DNA from: Wenzhouxiangellaceae bacterium
GTDB taxonomy: Bacteria > Pseudomonadota > Gammaproteobacteria > Xanthomonadales > Wenzhouxiangellaceae
Length of the DNA: 64,000 nucleotides
NCBI GenBank assembly: GCA_028289455.1
Contig: JANQPN010000072.1
Span: forward strand, 1-64,000
Reading direction: 5' to 3'
In this document: positions 51,612 through 60,861 of the stretch, one piece after another
Position numbering within the stretch: the first letter of the stretch is position 1
Layout: each line of letters opens with the position of its first letter
The notes under the pieces: model-generated
The model's database searches: none
Seen by the model: only the letters and a program-made list of their open reading frames with translations
Told to the model about the DNA's origin: nothing
Translations under genes and position numbers: made by a program

Positions 51612-52708
51612 TGGCGCGCCACGTTCACCCGTAACACCGCAGCAGTACTCGGATCTCCTGCGCTGCTGTCTACACTGAGCTCATCGGATAACCGGATGGC
51701 CTGCAGCAACCAGCGGCGTGGAGCGCTTAACGCCAGCATCAACTCAATATCGTCCGCCTGTGCCTGCAACAGAGTTACTTCGCGCACCTGACTCATGTTC
51801 TTAAAAACCCTCGTCGCTACGGCGTACTGTGCCGGAGACTGGATATTCTGCAACACTACTCGAACGGTTTGAGATACATTGCTGCTGCTTGCCACCATGG
51901 CATCGGCAGCAATGCGATCCGCCAACAGGTGCATGCCTTCCGCCAGGGCCGCCGGTAAATCCGGACCGCGGCTGACAAAGGTTTCCAGCCCGGACTCATT
52001 GTCTGGCAGGCGCCAGCGCACCTGCCAGATTTGATTCCGCTGGCTGGCCGCTGCAATAACAAAACGATCGGTTGCGTAACGCTGGCTGGCCAGCTCTGCG
52101 TTTTCATAGAAGCCGCCCCAGATCGCATCAGCATCCACCAGTGAATAATCGGTCTGATCCTGAACCGGCAAAACCAGCGGCAATCCACGCAGTCTGGCTG
52201 TCTGCTCCAGAACAAACCGGTGCAACCGGTCATCTCCCGCCAGCATATCGCGCTGTCTCTGGTCATCTTCAATAGCCAGCCATAGCAGTATTTCCGGCCG
52301 CTCCAGACTCCATAAATCAACGCCCTGGCGCTGCAGCTCAGCCAGAATCTGGCGACGGTTAAACTGCGCATTGAGTATTGTCTGCCGCTCGCCAAACTCT
52401 CCGTTGGGTATCAACTGTTCCTGATAACTGAAACTGATCAGATGCGCCTGCGGGTCGCTGCGCAATGTCGATAAGCGCGGATCAATTACCGCATTGCGTG
52501 CGCCCACCAGTTTGATTAAAACAGTATCCAATGCCAGACGGATCTGCTGCCCCTGTTCAGTTTCAGGGTCTACTGCAACAGCTGCGGCGAATAAATCCTC
52601 ATCTACACCAAACACTGCAGGTGAAGTAATCACAGCAATTGAAGTTATGCTGATCAGCAAAAGCTTCGATAAGCAGCTGTGTGTTTTATGAATGAGCGAT
52701 ATCAACAT
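51608..52708 (-). CDS. DUF2066 exported protein
   Basis: 366 residues with an N-terminal signal (MLISLIHKTHSCLSKLL...SPAVFG). DUF2066 features: VDPETEQGQQIRLALDTVLIKLVGAR near the N-terminus, FSYQEQLIPNGEFGERQTILNAQFNR, and the C-terminal ADDIELMLALSAPRRWLLQAIR. The function of the domain is not known. In many gammaproteobacteria this gene is next to purM, followed by the CDP-alcohol transferase, permease and hda. Here purM lies 11 kb away, behind the accessory block. Confidence 0.88.
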   Translation of the reverse strand: MLISLIHKTHSCLSKLLLISITSIAVITSPAVFGVDEDLFAAAVAVDPETEQGQQIRLALDTVLIKLVGARNAVIDPRLSTLRSDPQAHLISFSYQEQLIPNGEFGERQTILNAQFNRRQILAELQRQGVDLWSLERPEILLWLAIEDDQRQRDMLAGDDRLHRFVLEQTARLRGLPLVLPVQDQTDYSLVDADAIWGGFYENAELASQRYATDRFVIAAASQRNQIWQVRWRLPDNESGLETFVSRGPDLPAALAEGMHLLADRIAADAMVASSSNVSQTVRVVLQNIQSPAQYAVATRVFKNMSQVREVTLLQAQADDIELMLALSAPRRWLLQAIRLSDELSVDSSAGDPSTAAVLRVNVARQ

Positions 52709-52856
52709 ACTCGGAGATTATCATTGTTTGTGCGCATATTAACTTATCAAGGATTTGCCTGCTGTAACGTGCTGTTTCTATTGCTGCAATGCATGGTCTG
52801 AATCTTTCCTCCGCCAGTTAAAAGCCAAGACAAATCAATACATTTTGTGCATAATG

Positions 52857-52895
52857 CCTATATATAAGTGTTAAGAGCGCTTAACAATATATAGG
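52857..52895. promoter_or_regulatory. Two-part inverted repeat before the giant secreted-protein gene
   Basis: Outer arms CCTATATA (52857-52864) and TATATAGG (52888-52895) enclose inner arms GTTAAG (52870-52875) and CTTAAC (52880-52885) around AGCG. The element ends 46 bases before the ATG. It could be an operator or a leader hairpin. The nested symmetry is stronger than expected by chance in AT-rich DNA. Confidence 0.5.
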
Positions 52896-52941
52896 GCAAC
52901 TGCCAGTTGTTGCCGCTTGGGTCTATTTTACGGGGATAAAT

Positions 52942-55900
52942 ATGCGTGCCAAGATTCTTTCTTTCCGCTTCGGGATTTTTTTGCTTTTTGTTTTGTTTGG
53001 CTGTGCGGCTCAAGCCCAGACAGTCACCTATGACATTCTGCTGGATACCGATCGCAACACCACCACCGGCTGTTCGGTAACACCCATCGGCCAAGGGGCA
53101 TCAGACGGGTTTGAAAGACGCATTCAGGCAATTGTCGACAGCGGTTCATTAACCGTTACCGAGGTAAACCTCTCAATCTGTCAGGGCGGCACCTTCGCAC
53201 CCTCCACCGTCATCGGTGGCCCCCACCCAGTCGGTCTGAACAATGGTGTCAACGGCACCGACGTAGTTGAACTGTCTACTTCGCTGGCAAGCCTGCAGCC
53301 GCTGACCAACGGGGTGATACAGGTAACCGTGGTTGCTGAAGACGGCATCGGCTCAGATGTGTTGTCCACCACTACCGGCAATACTGCCGGCGATCCCATT
53401 CTTATTTTTATCCCTATCGCTGTCCCCGCATTAGGGTTGATTGGACTGCTGCTGCTGATTGCAGCCATCGGCGTGATCACCTTCAGCGGACGCCGGCGTA
53501 AATGGCTGAGCATCAGCCTGCTGGCCGCTTCGGGTATTGTGTTCGCCGCCAACTTTGTGGTTGACGGCAATGTTGCCGACTGGGGCGCAGTCAACCCGGA
53601 TGCCACCGACCCGATGGATGATTCCACCAACGGTTCTGCCGCCAACGATCTGCAGGCGCTTTTTATCGGCCAGGAAAACGAGGTCCTGTTTTTCCGTCTG
53701 GATGTTACCGACCTGGAAAACGCCCCACCGATCGCGGTTGATGATGCCTTCACGGTATTGGAAGACGGCACCTTGAATGAACCGGCTCCGGGCGTTCTGG
53801 CTAATGACAGTGACCCCAACATGGACCCGATCACTGCTGTGCTGATGACCGGCCCAAGCAATGCCCAGGCATTTACCCTGAATGCCGACGGCAGCTTTGA
53901 TTACACCCCGAATGTCGATTTCAACGGCACCGATACCTTTACGTATGTGGCCAATGACGGATTCATCGACTCTGATCCCGCAACAGTAACCATTACTGTT
54001 ACGCCGGTGAACGATGCACCCAGCTTTACCATTCCTGCTGACGCCAACGTACTCGAAGATGCCGGTGCACAAAGTCTGCTTAACTTTGCCACGGCGATAT
54101 CAGCCGGCCCGCCGGATGAATCCGGACAGACGTTAACCTTTAACATCACCGGCAATGACAATGCCGCACTGTTCAGCGCCGGCCCGGCACTGGCCAGCGA
54201 TGGCACGCTGACCTTTACCCCGGCTGACGATGCCAATGGCACCGCCAACATCACGGTAGAACTGATGGATGACGGCGGCACCGCCAACGGCGGCGTGGAT
54301 ACCTCAGCACCGGTCATGTTTGCCATTGTTGTTGATCCGGTCAATGACGCACCTACCATCACCATTGCTGCAGATGCTGATGTACTCGAAGATGCGGGCG
54401 CACAAAGCATTGTCGATTTCGCCACTAACATCACCGCAGGACCACCCGATGAAAGCGGTCAAACCCTGACGCTGAACATCACCAACAATGACAACATGGG
54501 CTTGTTCAGTGTTTTGCCGGACCTGGATACCAGTGGCCTCTTGACCTTTACTCCCGCAGACGACGCCAATGGCACGGCCAACATCACCATTGAATTGATG
54601 GACGATGGCGGCACCGCCGATGGTGGTGTTGATACGACTGGCCCGGTCACTTTTGCTATCAATGTTGCTCCAGTTAATGATGAGCCTGCCTTCACCCTGC
54701 CGGGTAATCCGGCGACGATTCTGGAAGATGCCGGCGCACAAACCGTTGCCGGGTTTGCCACTGGCATCAGTGCTGGCCCAGCCAATGAGAACACCCAGGT
54801 CCTGACATTTAACATCACCGGCAACAGCAACCCTGCATTGTTCAGCGCAGCGCCGGCAATAGACCCTGTCTCCGGTGACCTAACCTATACCGCAGCCGAT
54901 GATGCCAACGGCACAGCTGATATTACCGTTGAGCTGATGGATGACGGCGGCACTGCTGATGGCGGCGATGATACTTCGCCTCCACAGATGTTCACCATCA
55001 CCGTAACAGCAGTCAATGACACGCCGGTATTTACTGTGGGTACACCACCGGATGCATTAGAAGATGCCGGCGCACAGAGCATCCCTGGCTTTGCCACCGG
55101 TATCAGTGCCGGCCCGACAGATGAAAGCGGCCAAATGCTCACGTTTAATATTACCGGCAACAGCAATCCCGGTTTATTCGACACCGGCCCGGCGCTGGCG
55201 GCAGATGGCACCTTGACCTACACCCCGGTAGCCGATACCAGTGGCGCGGCCGTTATTACCGTTGATTTGATGGATGATGGTGGTGTCGCCAACGGTGGTG
55301 ATGATACCTCTGATCCACAGATGTTTACCATCACGGTTCTGGAAGTCAATGATGCGCCCAGCTTTGTGGTTGGCCCCAATCAAAGTGTCAGCATCAATGA
55401 TGGCCCCCAGAGCATCAATCCATGGGCTACCGCAATCAGCCCCGGCCCAATCGATGAAGCGGGCCAGATCCTGACTTTCAACATCCTCAGCAACAGCGCA
55501 CCCGGCTTGTTTACCGTGCTGCCGGCAGTCGCCGCTGATGGAACGCTGACCTTTACACCAAACCCCGGTCTTGCGGTCTCGGGTACGGCAACCATTATGT
55601 TGAACCTGCTAGACAGCGGCGGCACCGCTAATGGTGGTGTGGATACCTCACCAGCCCAATCGTTCATGATTGAAGTATTGGCTGTGTTACCGCCGACCGC
55701 TACCGATGACAGCTTTGATGCAACCGGCAACGTGTCTATTACTGTTCCTGTGGGATCAGGCGTGCTCACCAATGACGATAATGGTGGCGGCTCCAATTCA
55801 GTGACTGCATTTGATGCAGCCTCCACTCAGGGTGGTAATGTTTCAGTCGCAGCCGATGGCAGCTTCACTTACGACCCACCGCCAGGCTTTACCGGTGACG

Positions 55901-58692
55901 ACACCTTTAACTATACCGTCACCAACAGTGCGGGCTCGGATAACGGCCTGGTGACCATTACAGTGGCCGATATGATCTGGTTTGTGGATGCAAGCGCAGC
56001 CGCTGGCGGTGATGGCCGGCTAAGCGCTCCGTTTAATGACCTGGCGGTCGGCGCCGACAGTTTTGACATGAATGCCGCCGATGATCCAGGCGACAACATC
56101 TTTATGGCTCAGGGCAGTTACCAGGGTGGTTTGACACTGCTGAATAATCAGCGGCTGATCGGTGAAGGCGCCACCGGCACGCTGACCGGGCTTACAGGCA
56201 TAACGCTTGCTCCCAACAGTGCAACACTTCCGACACTGGGCGGTGTCCGGCCTGCAGTCAGCAGCGTCGGCGCCAACGGCATTAATCTGGGTTCCGGCAA
56301 TACCATTCGGGGCTTTAATATCGGTAATGCAGTGGATGGCCTGTCCGGCACCAACTTTGGCACACTGAACGCCAGCCAAATGATAATCCTTGGGTTGGGT
56401 CGCTCTATCAACCTGGATACCGGCAACGCCAACAATGTCACTTTTGATTCAATCGGCTCCACCAACAGTGCCTCGGAAGGCATCCGGTTGAACGACGTCT
56501 CTGGCAGCTTTACCGTGACTGGTACAACTAACGTAAATAATGCCGCAGGCATTGGCGTGAATATCCAGAACTCATCGGCCAGCTACACCTTCGACGATGT
56601 CACAATCAACAACCGTGGCGGTGCCGGCGTATTCATCAACGGCAACACTGGCGGTATGCAGACTGGACAGTTCGGCACGGTGACCATCAATAACCAGAAT
56701 GCATCAGGCAACACCGCTTTCGGCATGGATAACATCATTACCGGCGGCAGTACGATTACGGTCGGCAGTGTGGTTATCGACAATGGCGGCGCCAACAGCG
56801 TTGGGGTTTCCCTGTCGAATAACGATGGCGCTACCATCAACATCAACGGTGGCAGTATTCAGAACGCTGCCGCTGCAGCCTTTAACGTTTCCAACAGCCT
56901 GGGCAGCGCCACTTATATGGGCACCATTATGAATACGGCCGGTCGTTCAGTACAGGTACTGACCAATGGTGGCGGAGCAACGACCACGTTCTTGGGCAAT
57001 ATCACCGACTCTGGCACCGGTATATTCTTGAATAACAACACGGGTCATACGATCACATTTACCGGCCTGCTGGATTTGGATACCACTACCAACACAGCAT
57101 TTAATGCAACCGGTGGTGGTACCGTTAGTTCCAGTAATACGGGCAGCACCATCAATAACACCACCGGTATCGGTGTGAATATTGCCAACACCACCATTGG
57201 TGGAACCGGCGTGACCTTCAGGTCTATCAGCGCCAATGGCGCCAGCAGCGGAATTGTATTGAACAATACCGGTAACGGCGGCTTAACCGTTACTGGAGAC
57301 GGCAGCAATAACCAGAACGGTTCCGGCGGCACTATCTCGAACACCACCAGCCACGGTGTTTCACTGAACAACACTGCCAATGTAACGCTGCGTTCGATGA
57401 ACATCAGCAACCCCGGTGCTGCAGCCAATCAGAATGGCATTAACGCCACCGAGCTGCGCGGCAGCAGCCTGATTCGCGGTGCGGTATTCACCGGCCAGAG
57501 CACTTCCGGTTCTGATTATATTCGAGTGGTTAACTCCACCAGTAACCTGACATTGCTGGAAGTCAACAACAGCGATTTCACCGGAGTTGCCAATGGCGGT
57601 AACGACGGTATTCTGTTCAGCATGTCCGGCAATGTGACCGCACGTCTGGATGTATTGAACAACAACGATTTTGACGGCCTGCTGGGTGACGGCGTACAGG
57701 TAGTCGCCGATGGCCAGTCTGATGTGACTGCCAATATCAACGGCAACCGCTTCAGCAATGACTCCAATATTCAGCCCGGCGGCATCGGTGGCAACAGCGC
57801 ATCCCGTCTGGGAATGGGCACCTCCGACGCGCTGTTGGTCAACGGCGGCACACTGACCGCCAATGTCATCGGCAATACGATGTTTGACAGCGGCGTACAG
57901 AACGGCGCGCTGCCGGTAGGCCTGGTTGGTGTGTTCGACTTTGTCAACAATCAGGCAGGCGCAGGCATTATCAATGCCAACAACAACACCATCAGCGCCA
58001 TAGAAGAGGACGGCGGCAAACGCTTTATCGGCGATGACAATACCCTGCTGTTCACCATTCTGGTTGACGGCAACACCATCGATGACGTAAATGAGCCGGG
58101 CGTGTTCTTCCACCCGCGTGATAATACCGTTGAAGCCGATTTAACCATCCGCAACAACATGATCGGCGTCACCACGCCGGTGGGTACTGAAAATGCCAAT
58201 TTCAATGAAGACTCGATCCGGCTGTTCTCGCAAGACAACGCCGGTTCAGGCGGCGGCATGAGCGTCGACATCCTGGTTGAGGACAATACACTGGTAACCA
58301 ATTCGAGTTCCCAGAGCATTGATGGTGATTTCGAAGATGCCTCGAATACCAACCTGACCATTCACGGCAATAACATGACCAATAATAATACCGGCGGTGA
58401 GGCATTCGACCTGGAAGCCGATAATGGCGGTGACGTCTGCCTGGATATGAACGCAGATAACATTGTGTCCGACTCCAACACCACCGATGACGGCGCCACA
58501 TCATCCAACTCGGAACTGCATTTACAGGAAGACCCGGGCACGGTATTCCAGATTGAAGATCTTGTCGGCGGTGTTGCGGCCTTCCTGAACGGCAGAAACA
58601 CGTTGGAAAATCTGGATATCGTAGCTGACGCGCCAAACTCATATACAGTGGGTGGTAACTGCACCATGCCGGCGCTGCCGCCGGCACCGTAA
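52942..58692 (+). CDS. Giant secreted Ig/cadherin-like and beta-helix protein with internal membrane hairpin
   Basis: 1916 residues. Signal peptide 1-26 (AAQAQ). Residues 27-153 form a first exported domain. Residues 155-181 (IPIAVPALG, then a hydrophobic run) and RRRK at 184-187 look like an IPTL-CTERM-type sorting tail. A second hydrophobic stretch at 189-203 ends FAAN, like a fresh signal peptide. Then come a VCBS-like repeat (about 265-355), five Ig-like repeats of about 112 residues (about 357-915, each with EDAGAQS and MDDGGTA), another VCBS-like domain (about 915-1010) and a right-handed parallel beta-helix to about 1880. The end (MPALPPAP) has no DGFE tail. It should lie on or outside the cell surface. 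Ligand and role are not recognised. A ribosome-binding GGGGA lies before the ATG. Confidence 0.85.
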   Translation: MRAKILSFRFGIFLLFVLFGCAAQAQTVTYDILLDTDRNTTTGCSVTPIGQGASDGFERRIQAIVDSGSLTVTEVNLSICQGGTFAPSTVIGGPHPVGLNNGVNGTDVVELSTSLASLQPLTNGVIQVTVVAEDGIGSDVLSTTTGNTAGDPILIFIPIAVPALGLIGLLLLIAAIGVITFSGRRRKWLSISLLAASGIVFAANFVVDGNVADWGAVNPDATDPMDDSTNGSAANDLQALFIGQENEVLFFRLDVTDLENAPPIAVDDAFTVLEDGTLNEPAPGVLANDSDPNMDPITAVLMTGPSNAQAFTLNADGSFDYTPNVDFNGTDTFTYVANDGFIDSDPATVTITVTPVNDAPSFTIPADANVLEDAGAQSLLNFATAISAGPPDESGQTLTFNITGNDNAALFSAGPALASDGTLTFTPADDANGTANITVELMDDGGTANGGVDTSAPVMFAIVVDPVNDAPTITIAADADVLEDAGAQSIVDFATNITAGPPDESGQTLTLNITNNDNMGLFSVLPDLDTSGLLTFTPADDANGTANITIELMDDGGTADGGVDTTGPVTFAINVAPVNDEPAFTLPGNPATILEDAGAQTVAGFATGISAGPANENTQVLTFNITGNSNPALFSAAPAIDPVSGDLTYTAADDANGTADITVELMDDGGTADGGDDTSPPQMFTITVTAVNDTPVFTVGTPPDALEDAGAQSIPGFATGISAGPTDESGQMLTFNITGNSNPGLFDTGPALAADGTLTYTPVADTSGAAVITVDLMDDGGVANGGDDTSDPQMFTITVLEVNDAPSFVVGPNQSVSINDGPQSINPWATAISPGPIDEAGQILTFNILSNSAPGLFTVLPAVAADGTLTFTPNPGLAVSGTATIMLNLLDSGGTANGGVDTSPAQSFMIEVLAVLPPTATDDSFDATGNVSITVPVGSGVLTNDDNGGGSNSVTAFDAASTQGGNVSVAADGSFTYDPPPGFTGDDTFNYTVTNSAGSDNGLVTITVADMIWFVDASAAAGGDGRLSAPFNDLAVGADSFDMNAADDPGDNIFMAQGSYQGGLTLLNNQRLIGEGATGTLTGLTGITLAPNSATLPTLGGVRPAVSSVGANGINLGSGNTIRGFNIGNAVDGLSGTNFGTLNASQMIILGLGRSINLDTGNANNVTFDSIGSTNSASEGIRLNDVSGSFTVTGTTNVNNAAGIGVNIQNSSASYTFDDVTINNRGGAGVFINGNTGGMQTGQFGTVTINNQNASGNTAFGMDNIITGGSTITVGSVVIDNGGANSVGVSLSNNDGATININGGSIQNAAAAAFNVSNSLGSATYMGTIMNTAGRSVQVLTNGGGATTTFLGNITDSGTGIFLNNNTGHTITFTGLLDLDTTTNTAFNATGGGTVSSSNTGSTINNTTGIGVNIANTTIGGTGVTFRSISANGASSGIVLNNTGNGGLTVTGDGSNNQNGSGGTISNTTSHGVSLNNTANVTLRSMNISNPGAAANQNGINATELRGSSLIRGAVFTGQSTSGSDYIRVVNSTSNLTLLEVNNSDFTGVANGGNDGILFSMSGNVTARLDVLNNNDFDGLLGDGVQVVADGQSDVTANINGNRFSNDSNIQPGGIGGNSASRLGMGTSDALLVNGGTLTANVIGNTMFDSGVQNGALPVGLVGVFDFVNNQAGAGIINANNNTISAIEEDGGKRFIGDDNTLLFTILVDGNTIDDVNEPGVFFHPRDNTVEADLTIRNNMIGVTTPVGTENANFNEDSIRLFSQDNAGSGGGMSVDILVEDNTLVTNSSSQSIDGDFEDASNTNLTIHGNNMTNNNTGGEAFDLEADNGGDVCLDMNADNIVSDSNTTDDGATSSNSELHLQEDPGTVFQIEDLVGGVAAFLNGRNTLENLDIVADAPNSYTVGGNCTMPALPPAP
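54040..55720 (+). repeat. Tandem 330-346 bp repeats inside the giant gene
   Basis: Five units of about 111-115 codons, beginning near 54040, 54372, 54718, 55054 and 55386. The first four share GAAGATGCSGG-type sequence around the EDAGAQ codons and GGCGGCACC-type sequence at the MDDGGTA codons; the fifth is more diverged. Recombination between units could change repeat number. Confidence 0.75.
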
Positions 58693-58737
58693 CCGGACCA
58701 ATTGAATTGCATGCAGGCAATTTGATCTGAAATATCC

Positions 58738-58769
58738 GGGTCAGCCGCTACAGGTACACCGGCTGACCC
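58738..58769. terminator. 10-bp perfect hairpin after the giant gene
   Basis: GGGTCAGCCG and CGGCTGACCC flank a 12-base loop. No T-run follows, so it may be a Rho-dependent 3' stem or a leader structure of the tail-collar operon that begins 112 bases on. Confidence 0.45.
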
Positions 58770-58880
58770 AGATCGAAACCGGCACCAGCTGTCGGTTTCT
58801 TAGGGAAGTTGTACCGACAATAAAAACCGGTATCCCAGGCAACCTGCCCGGCTTGCCGGTTAATAAGCGGAGGACCGAGC

Positions 58881-59396
58881 ATGTCTGAACCATTCCTGGC
58901 CGAAGTCCGCATGGTGGGATTTAATTTCGCACCACGTGGGTGGGCATTCTGTGATGGACAAATATTGCCCATTAATCAAAATCAATCACTATATTCACTA
59001 CTGGGCACCACTTACGGCGGTGATGGCCGAACCAGTTTCGCGCTGCCCGACATGCGCGGCCGTACTCCGATACATGTCGGCAACGGCCATCGGGAAGGCC
59101 AGAAAAGTGGGGAGGAGACCCACACACTGGCGGGCAATGAAATGCCTCAACATACGCATTCGTTTATGGCAACGGATAATCCGGCAACACAAACCGATGG
59201 TACCGGAAGAATTTTCGGCCGTGCCACCAGTGACGTGTACAGCCCGAATGCGCCAAATGTAAATCTGGCTACCACGCCCGCAGGGGACGCTGCAGTTCCT
59301 AATGTAGGCGGCGGACAGGCGCATGAAAACATGCAGCCTTATCTGGTGGTGAATTTTTGCATTGCCCTTCAGGGCCTGTTCCCATCACGTAATTAA
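58881..59396 (+). CDS. Phage tail-collar domain protein 1 (Mdp-type)
   Basis: 171 residues with no signal peptide. The N-terminal tail-collar domain is clear: EPFLAEVRMVGFNFAPRGW, then FCDGQILPINQN, LLGTTYGGDGRTSFALPDMRGR. The middle is variable and His-rich (EMPQHTHSFMATD). The C-terminus has NVGGGQAHENMQPYLVVNF and ends FPSRN. Such domains sit at tips of phage tail fibres. Here no other phage gene is present. GCGGAGGACCGAGC before ATG is a good ribosome binding site. First of three consecutive paralogues with 12- to 13-base gaps, so the set is made together. Assembly as trimers at a fibre tip is inferred from family knowledge. Confidence 0.9.
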   Translation: MSEPFLAEVRMVGFNFAPRGWAFCDGQILPINQNQSLYSLLGTTYGGDGRTSFALPDMRGRTPIHVGNGHREGQKSGEETHTLAGNEMPQHTHSFMATDNPATQTDGTGRIFGRATSDVYSPNAPNVNLATTPAGDAAVPNVGGGQAHENMQPYLVVNFCIALQGLFPSRN

Positions 59397-59408
59397 GGAG
59401 GGCTAATC

Positions 59409-59927
59409 ATGTCAGAACCATTTGTAGGCGAAATTCGTATGTTCGCGGGCAATTTTGCACCGCGTGGCTGGGCATTCTGTGACGGGCAGCTGCTGGCTGT
59501 TTCCCAGAACGATGCCTTATTCAGCCTGTTGGGCACCATTTACGGCGGTGATGGCCGCACCACCTTCGGTTTACCGGATATGCGTGGCCGTATTCCATTG
59601 CATGCCGGCAGTGGCCCGGGTTTATCACCACGCCGTTTGGGTGCCAAAGCCGGTGCTGAAAACGTTACGCTGACGGTTAATCAGCTGCCTTCACATTCAC
59701 ATACCTGGCGGGCATCCAATGCGCTTGCCACCCAGCTGACACCGGTTGGTAACGTGATGGCTCAATCTATAGCAGACGTGTACCGTGAAGACCTGGATAA
59801 TCCAGGCAATATGAGCACCAGTGTGGTATCTAATGTCGGCGGCAGCCGCTCACACACCAACCTGATGCCGTTTTTGTGTATTAATTACATTATTGCCCTT
59901 GTCGGCATCTACCCATCACGTCACTAG
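59409..59927 (+). CDS. Phage tail-collar domain protein 2
   Basis: 172 residues. Same architecture: EPFVGEIRMFAGNFAPRGW, FCDGQLLAVSQN, LLGTIYGGDGRTTFGLPDMRGR, a central GPGLSPRRLGAKAG segment and QLPSHSHTW. The end is NVGGSRSHTNLMPFLCINY and YPSRH. It differs from copy 1 mainly in the middle, so the three may form a hetero-oligomer or recognise different ligands. AAGGAGG lies before the ATG. No export signal is visible, and the release route is unknown. Confidence 0.9.
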   Translation: MSEPFVGEIRMFAGNFAPRGWAFCDGQLLAVSQNDALFSLLGTIYGGDGRTTFGLPDMRGRIPLHAGSGPGLSPRRLGAKAGAENVTLTVNQLPSHSHTWRASNALATQLTPVGNVMAQSIADVYREDLDNPGNMSTSVVSNVGGSRSHTNLMPFLCINYIIALVGIYPSRH

Positions 59928-59940
59928 AGGAGGGCTTACC

Positions 59941-60459
59941 ATGTCAGAACCATTTATTGCAGAAATAAGAATATTCGCAGGTAATTTTGCCCCCCGGGGT
60001 TGGGCCTTTTGTGATGGTCAGTTATTGCCGGTTTCGCAGAACACTGCACTGTTTTCACTGATCGGCACTACCTATGGCGGTGACGGCAGAACCACAACCG
60101 CTTTACCTGATTTGCAAGGACGTACAGCGATGCACCCTGGCCGCGGCCCGGGTTTGACTTCGCGGCGGTTGGGCCAGCGTGGGGGTGTTGAAACCGTAAC
60201 CCTGACTGAAGCGCAAATGCCGAATCACGGCCATAACCCGCTAAGAGTGGAAACGGATGAGCCCGGCGAAGACAATGATCCAGGCCCCAGCGTCAGACCT
60301 GCCAGAGCCGGGGTTTACGCCAATGACGCCAACCGTCAGGCCATGGCCTCGGCTTCATTGACCAACACCGGCGGCAGTCAGCCGCATAACAACCTGCAGC
60401 CATTCCTGGTGATGAATTTCATCATTGCCTTGGTTGGTCTGTACCCGTCACGCGGCTAA
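59941..60459 (+). CDS. Phage tail-collar domain protein 3
   Basis: 172 residues from ATG 59941, which has GAGGAGGGC upstream. An in-frame TTG earlier would start inside the previous gene and is rejected. EPFIAEIRIFAGNFAPRGW and FCDGQLLPVSQN are followed by LIGTTYGGDGRTTTALPDLQGR and GPGLTSRRLGQRGG. The centre includes an acidic loop (ETDEPGEDNDPG). The end is NTGGSQPHNNLQPFLVMNF and YPSRG. With copy 2 it forms the closer pair, because both keep GPGL[TS]xRRLG. Function in a cell-surface or tail-like structure is inferred. Confidence 0.9.
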   Translation: MSEPFIAEIRIFAGNFAPRGWAFCDGQLLPVSQNTALFSLIGTTYGGDGRTTTALPDLQGRTAMHPGRGPGLTSRRLGQRGGVETVTLTEAQMPNHGHNPLRVETDEPGEDNDPGPSVRPARAGVYANDANRQAMASASLTNTGGSQPHNNLQPFLVMNFIIALVGLYPSRG

Positions 60460-60474
60460 ACGAGGGAGAACACC

Positions 60475-60861
60475 ATGAAAAGACGACATTTTTCCACCGG
60501 TCTGGTTGCCGGCACAGTGCTTGCAGGGAGCGGCATCAGCTCATCGGCAGTGGCCGGCGGTAAGCCGGTTGCCCTGCCGCATATGCACAAGCAGGCTTTT
60601 GAAGCGTGCCTGAATGAAACCTTCTCACTGAGCGGGATCAATAATCAGGCTAACTGCCAGTTAAAACTTCAGGCAGTTGAGGGAGCCGGTCAGGGAGAGC
60701 AGTTCTTTGTAAGGTTTACCGCTAATCAGCGGAACGACAGTCTTACTGAAGACATGTACCTGTTGAAAGGCCAAAGCGGCCAGGAACTGGTTTTGCATTT
60801 GCAGCCTTCCGCTTCTGAAAAGCATTCGCTGGAAGCAGTCATTAATCTGCAAACAGCCTAA
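60475..60861 (+). CDS. Small exported DUF6916-like protein
   Basis: 128 residues. MKRRHF followed by a hydrophobic stretch (LVAGTVLAGSGISSSAVAGG) forms an N-terminal signal with a twin-arginine-like RR pair, though only RRHFS matches a Tat motif loosely. The mature part (HKQAFEACLNETFSL, LKLQAVE, FFVRFTAN, MYLLKGQSGQELVLHLQPS, LEAVINLQ) follows the strand order of DUF6916, as in the protein at 63.0 kb. That relation is seen by eye and should be checked. The gene has GAGGGAGAACACC before ATG. Its stop overlaps the ATG of the GNAT gene (TAATG). Confidence 0.75.
   Translation: MKRRHFSTGLVAGTVLAGSGISSSAVAGGKPVALPHMHKQAFEACLNETFSLSGINNQANCQLKLQAVEGAGQGEQFFVRFTANQRNDSLTEDMYLLKGQSGQELVLHLQPSASEKHSLEAVINLQTA

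Noticed and set aside
58881..60459. Prophage remnant
   Set aside because: Only tail-collar domains occur; no integrase, terminase, capsid, sheath, lysis genes or attachment repeats are found.
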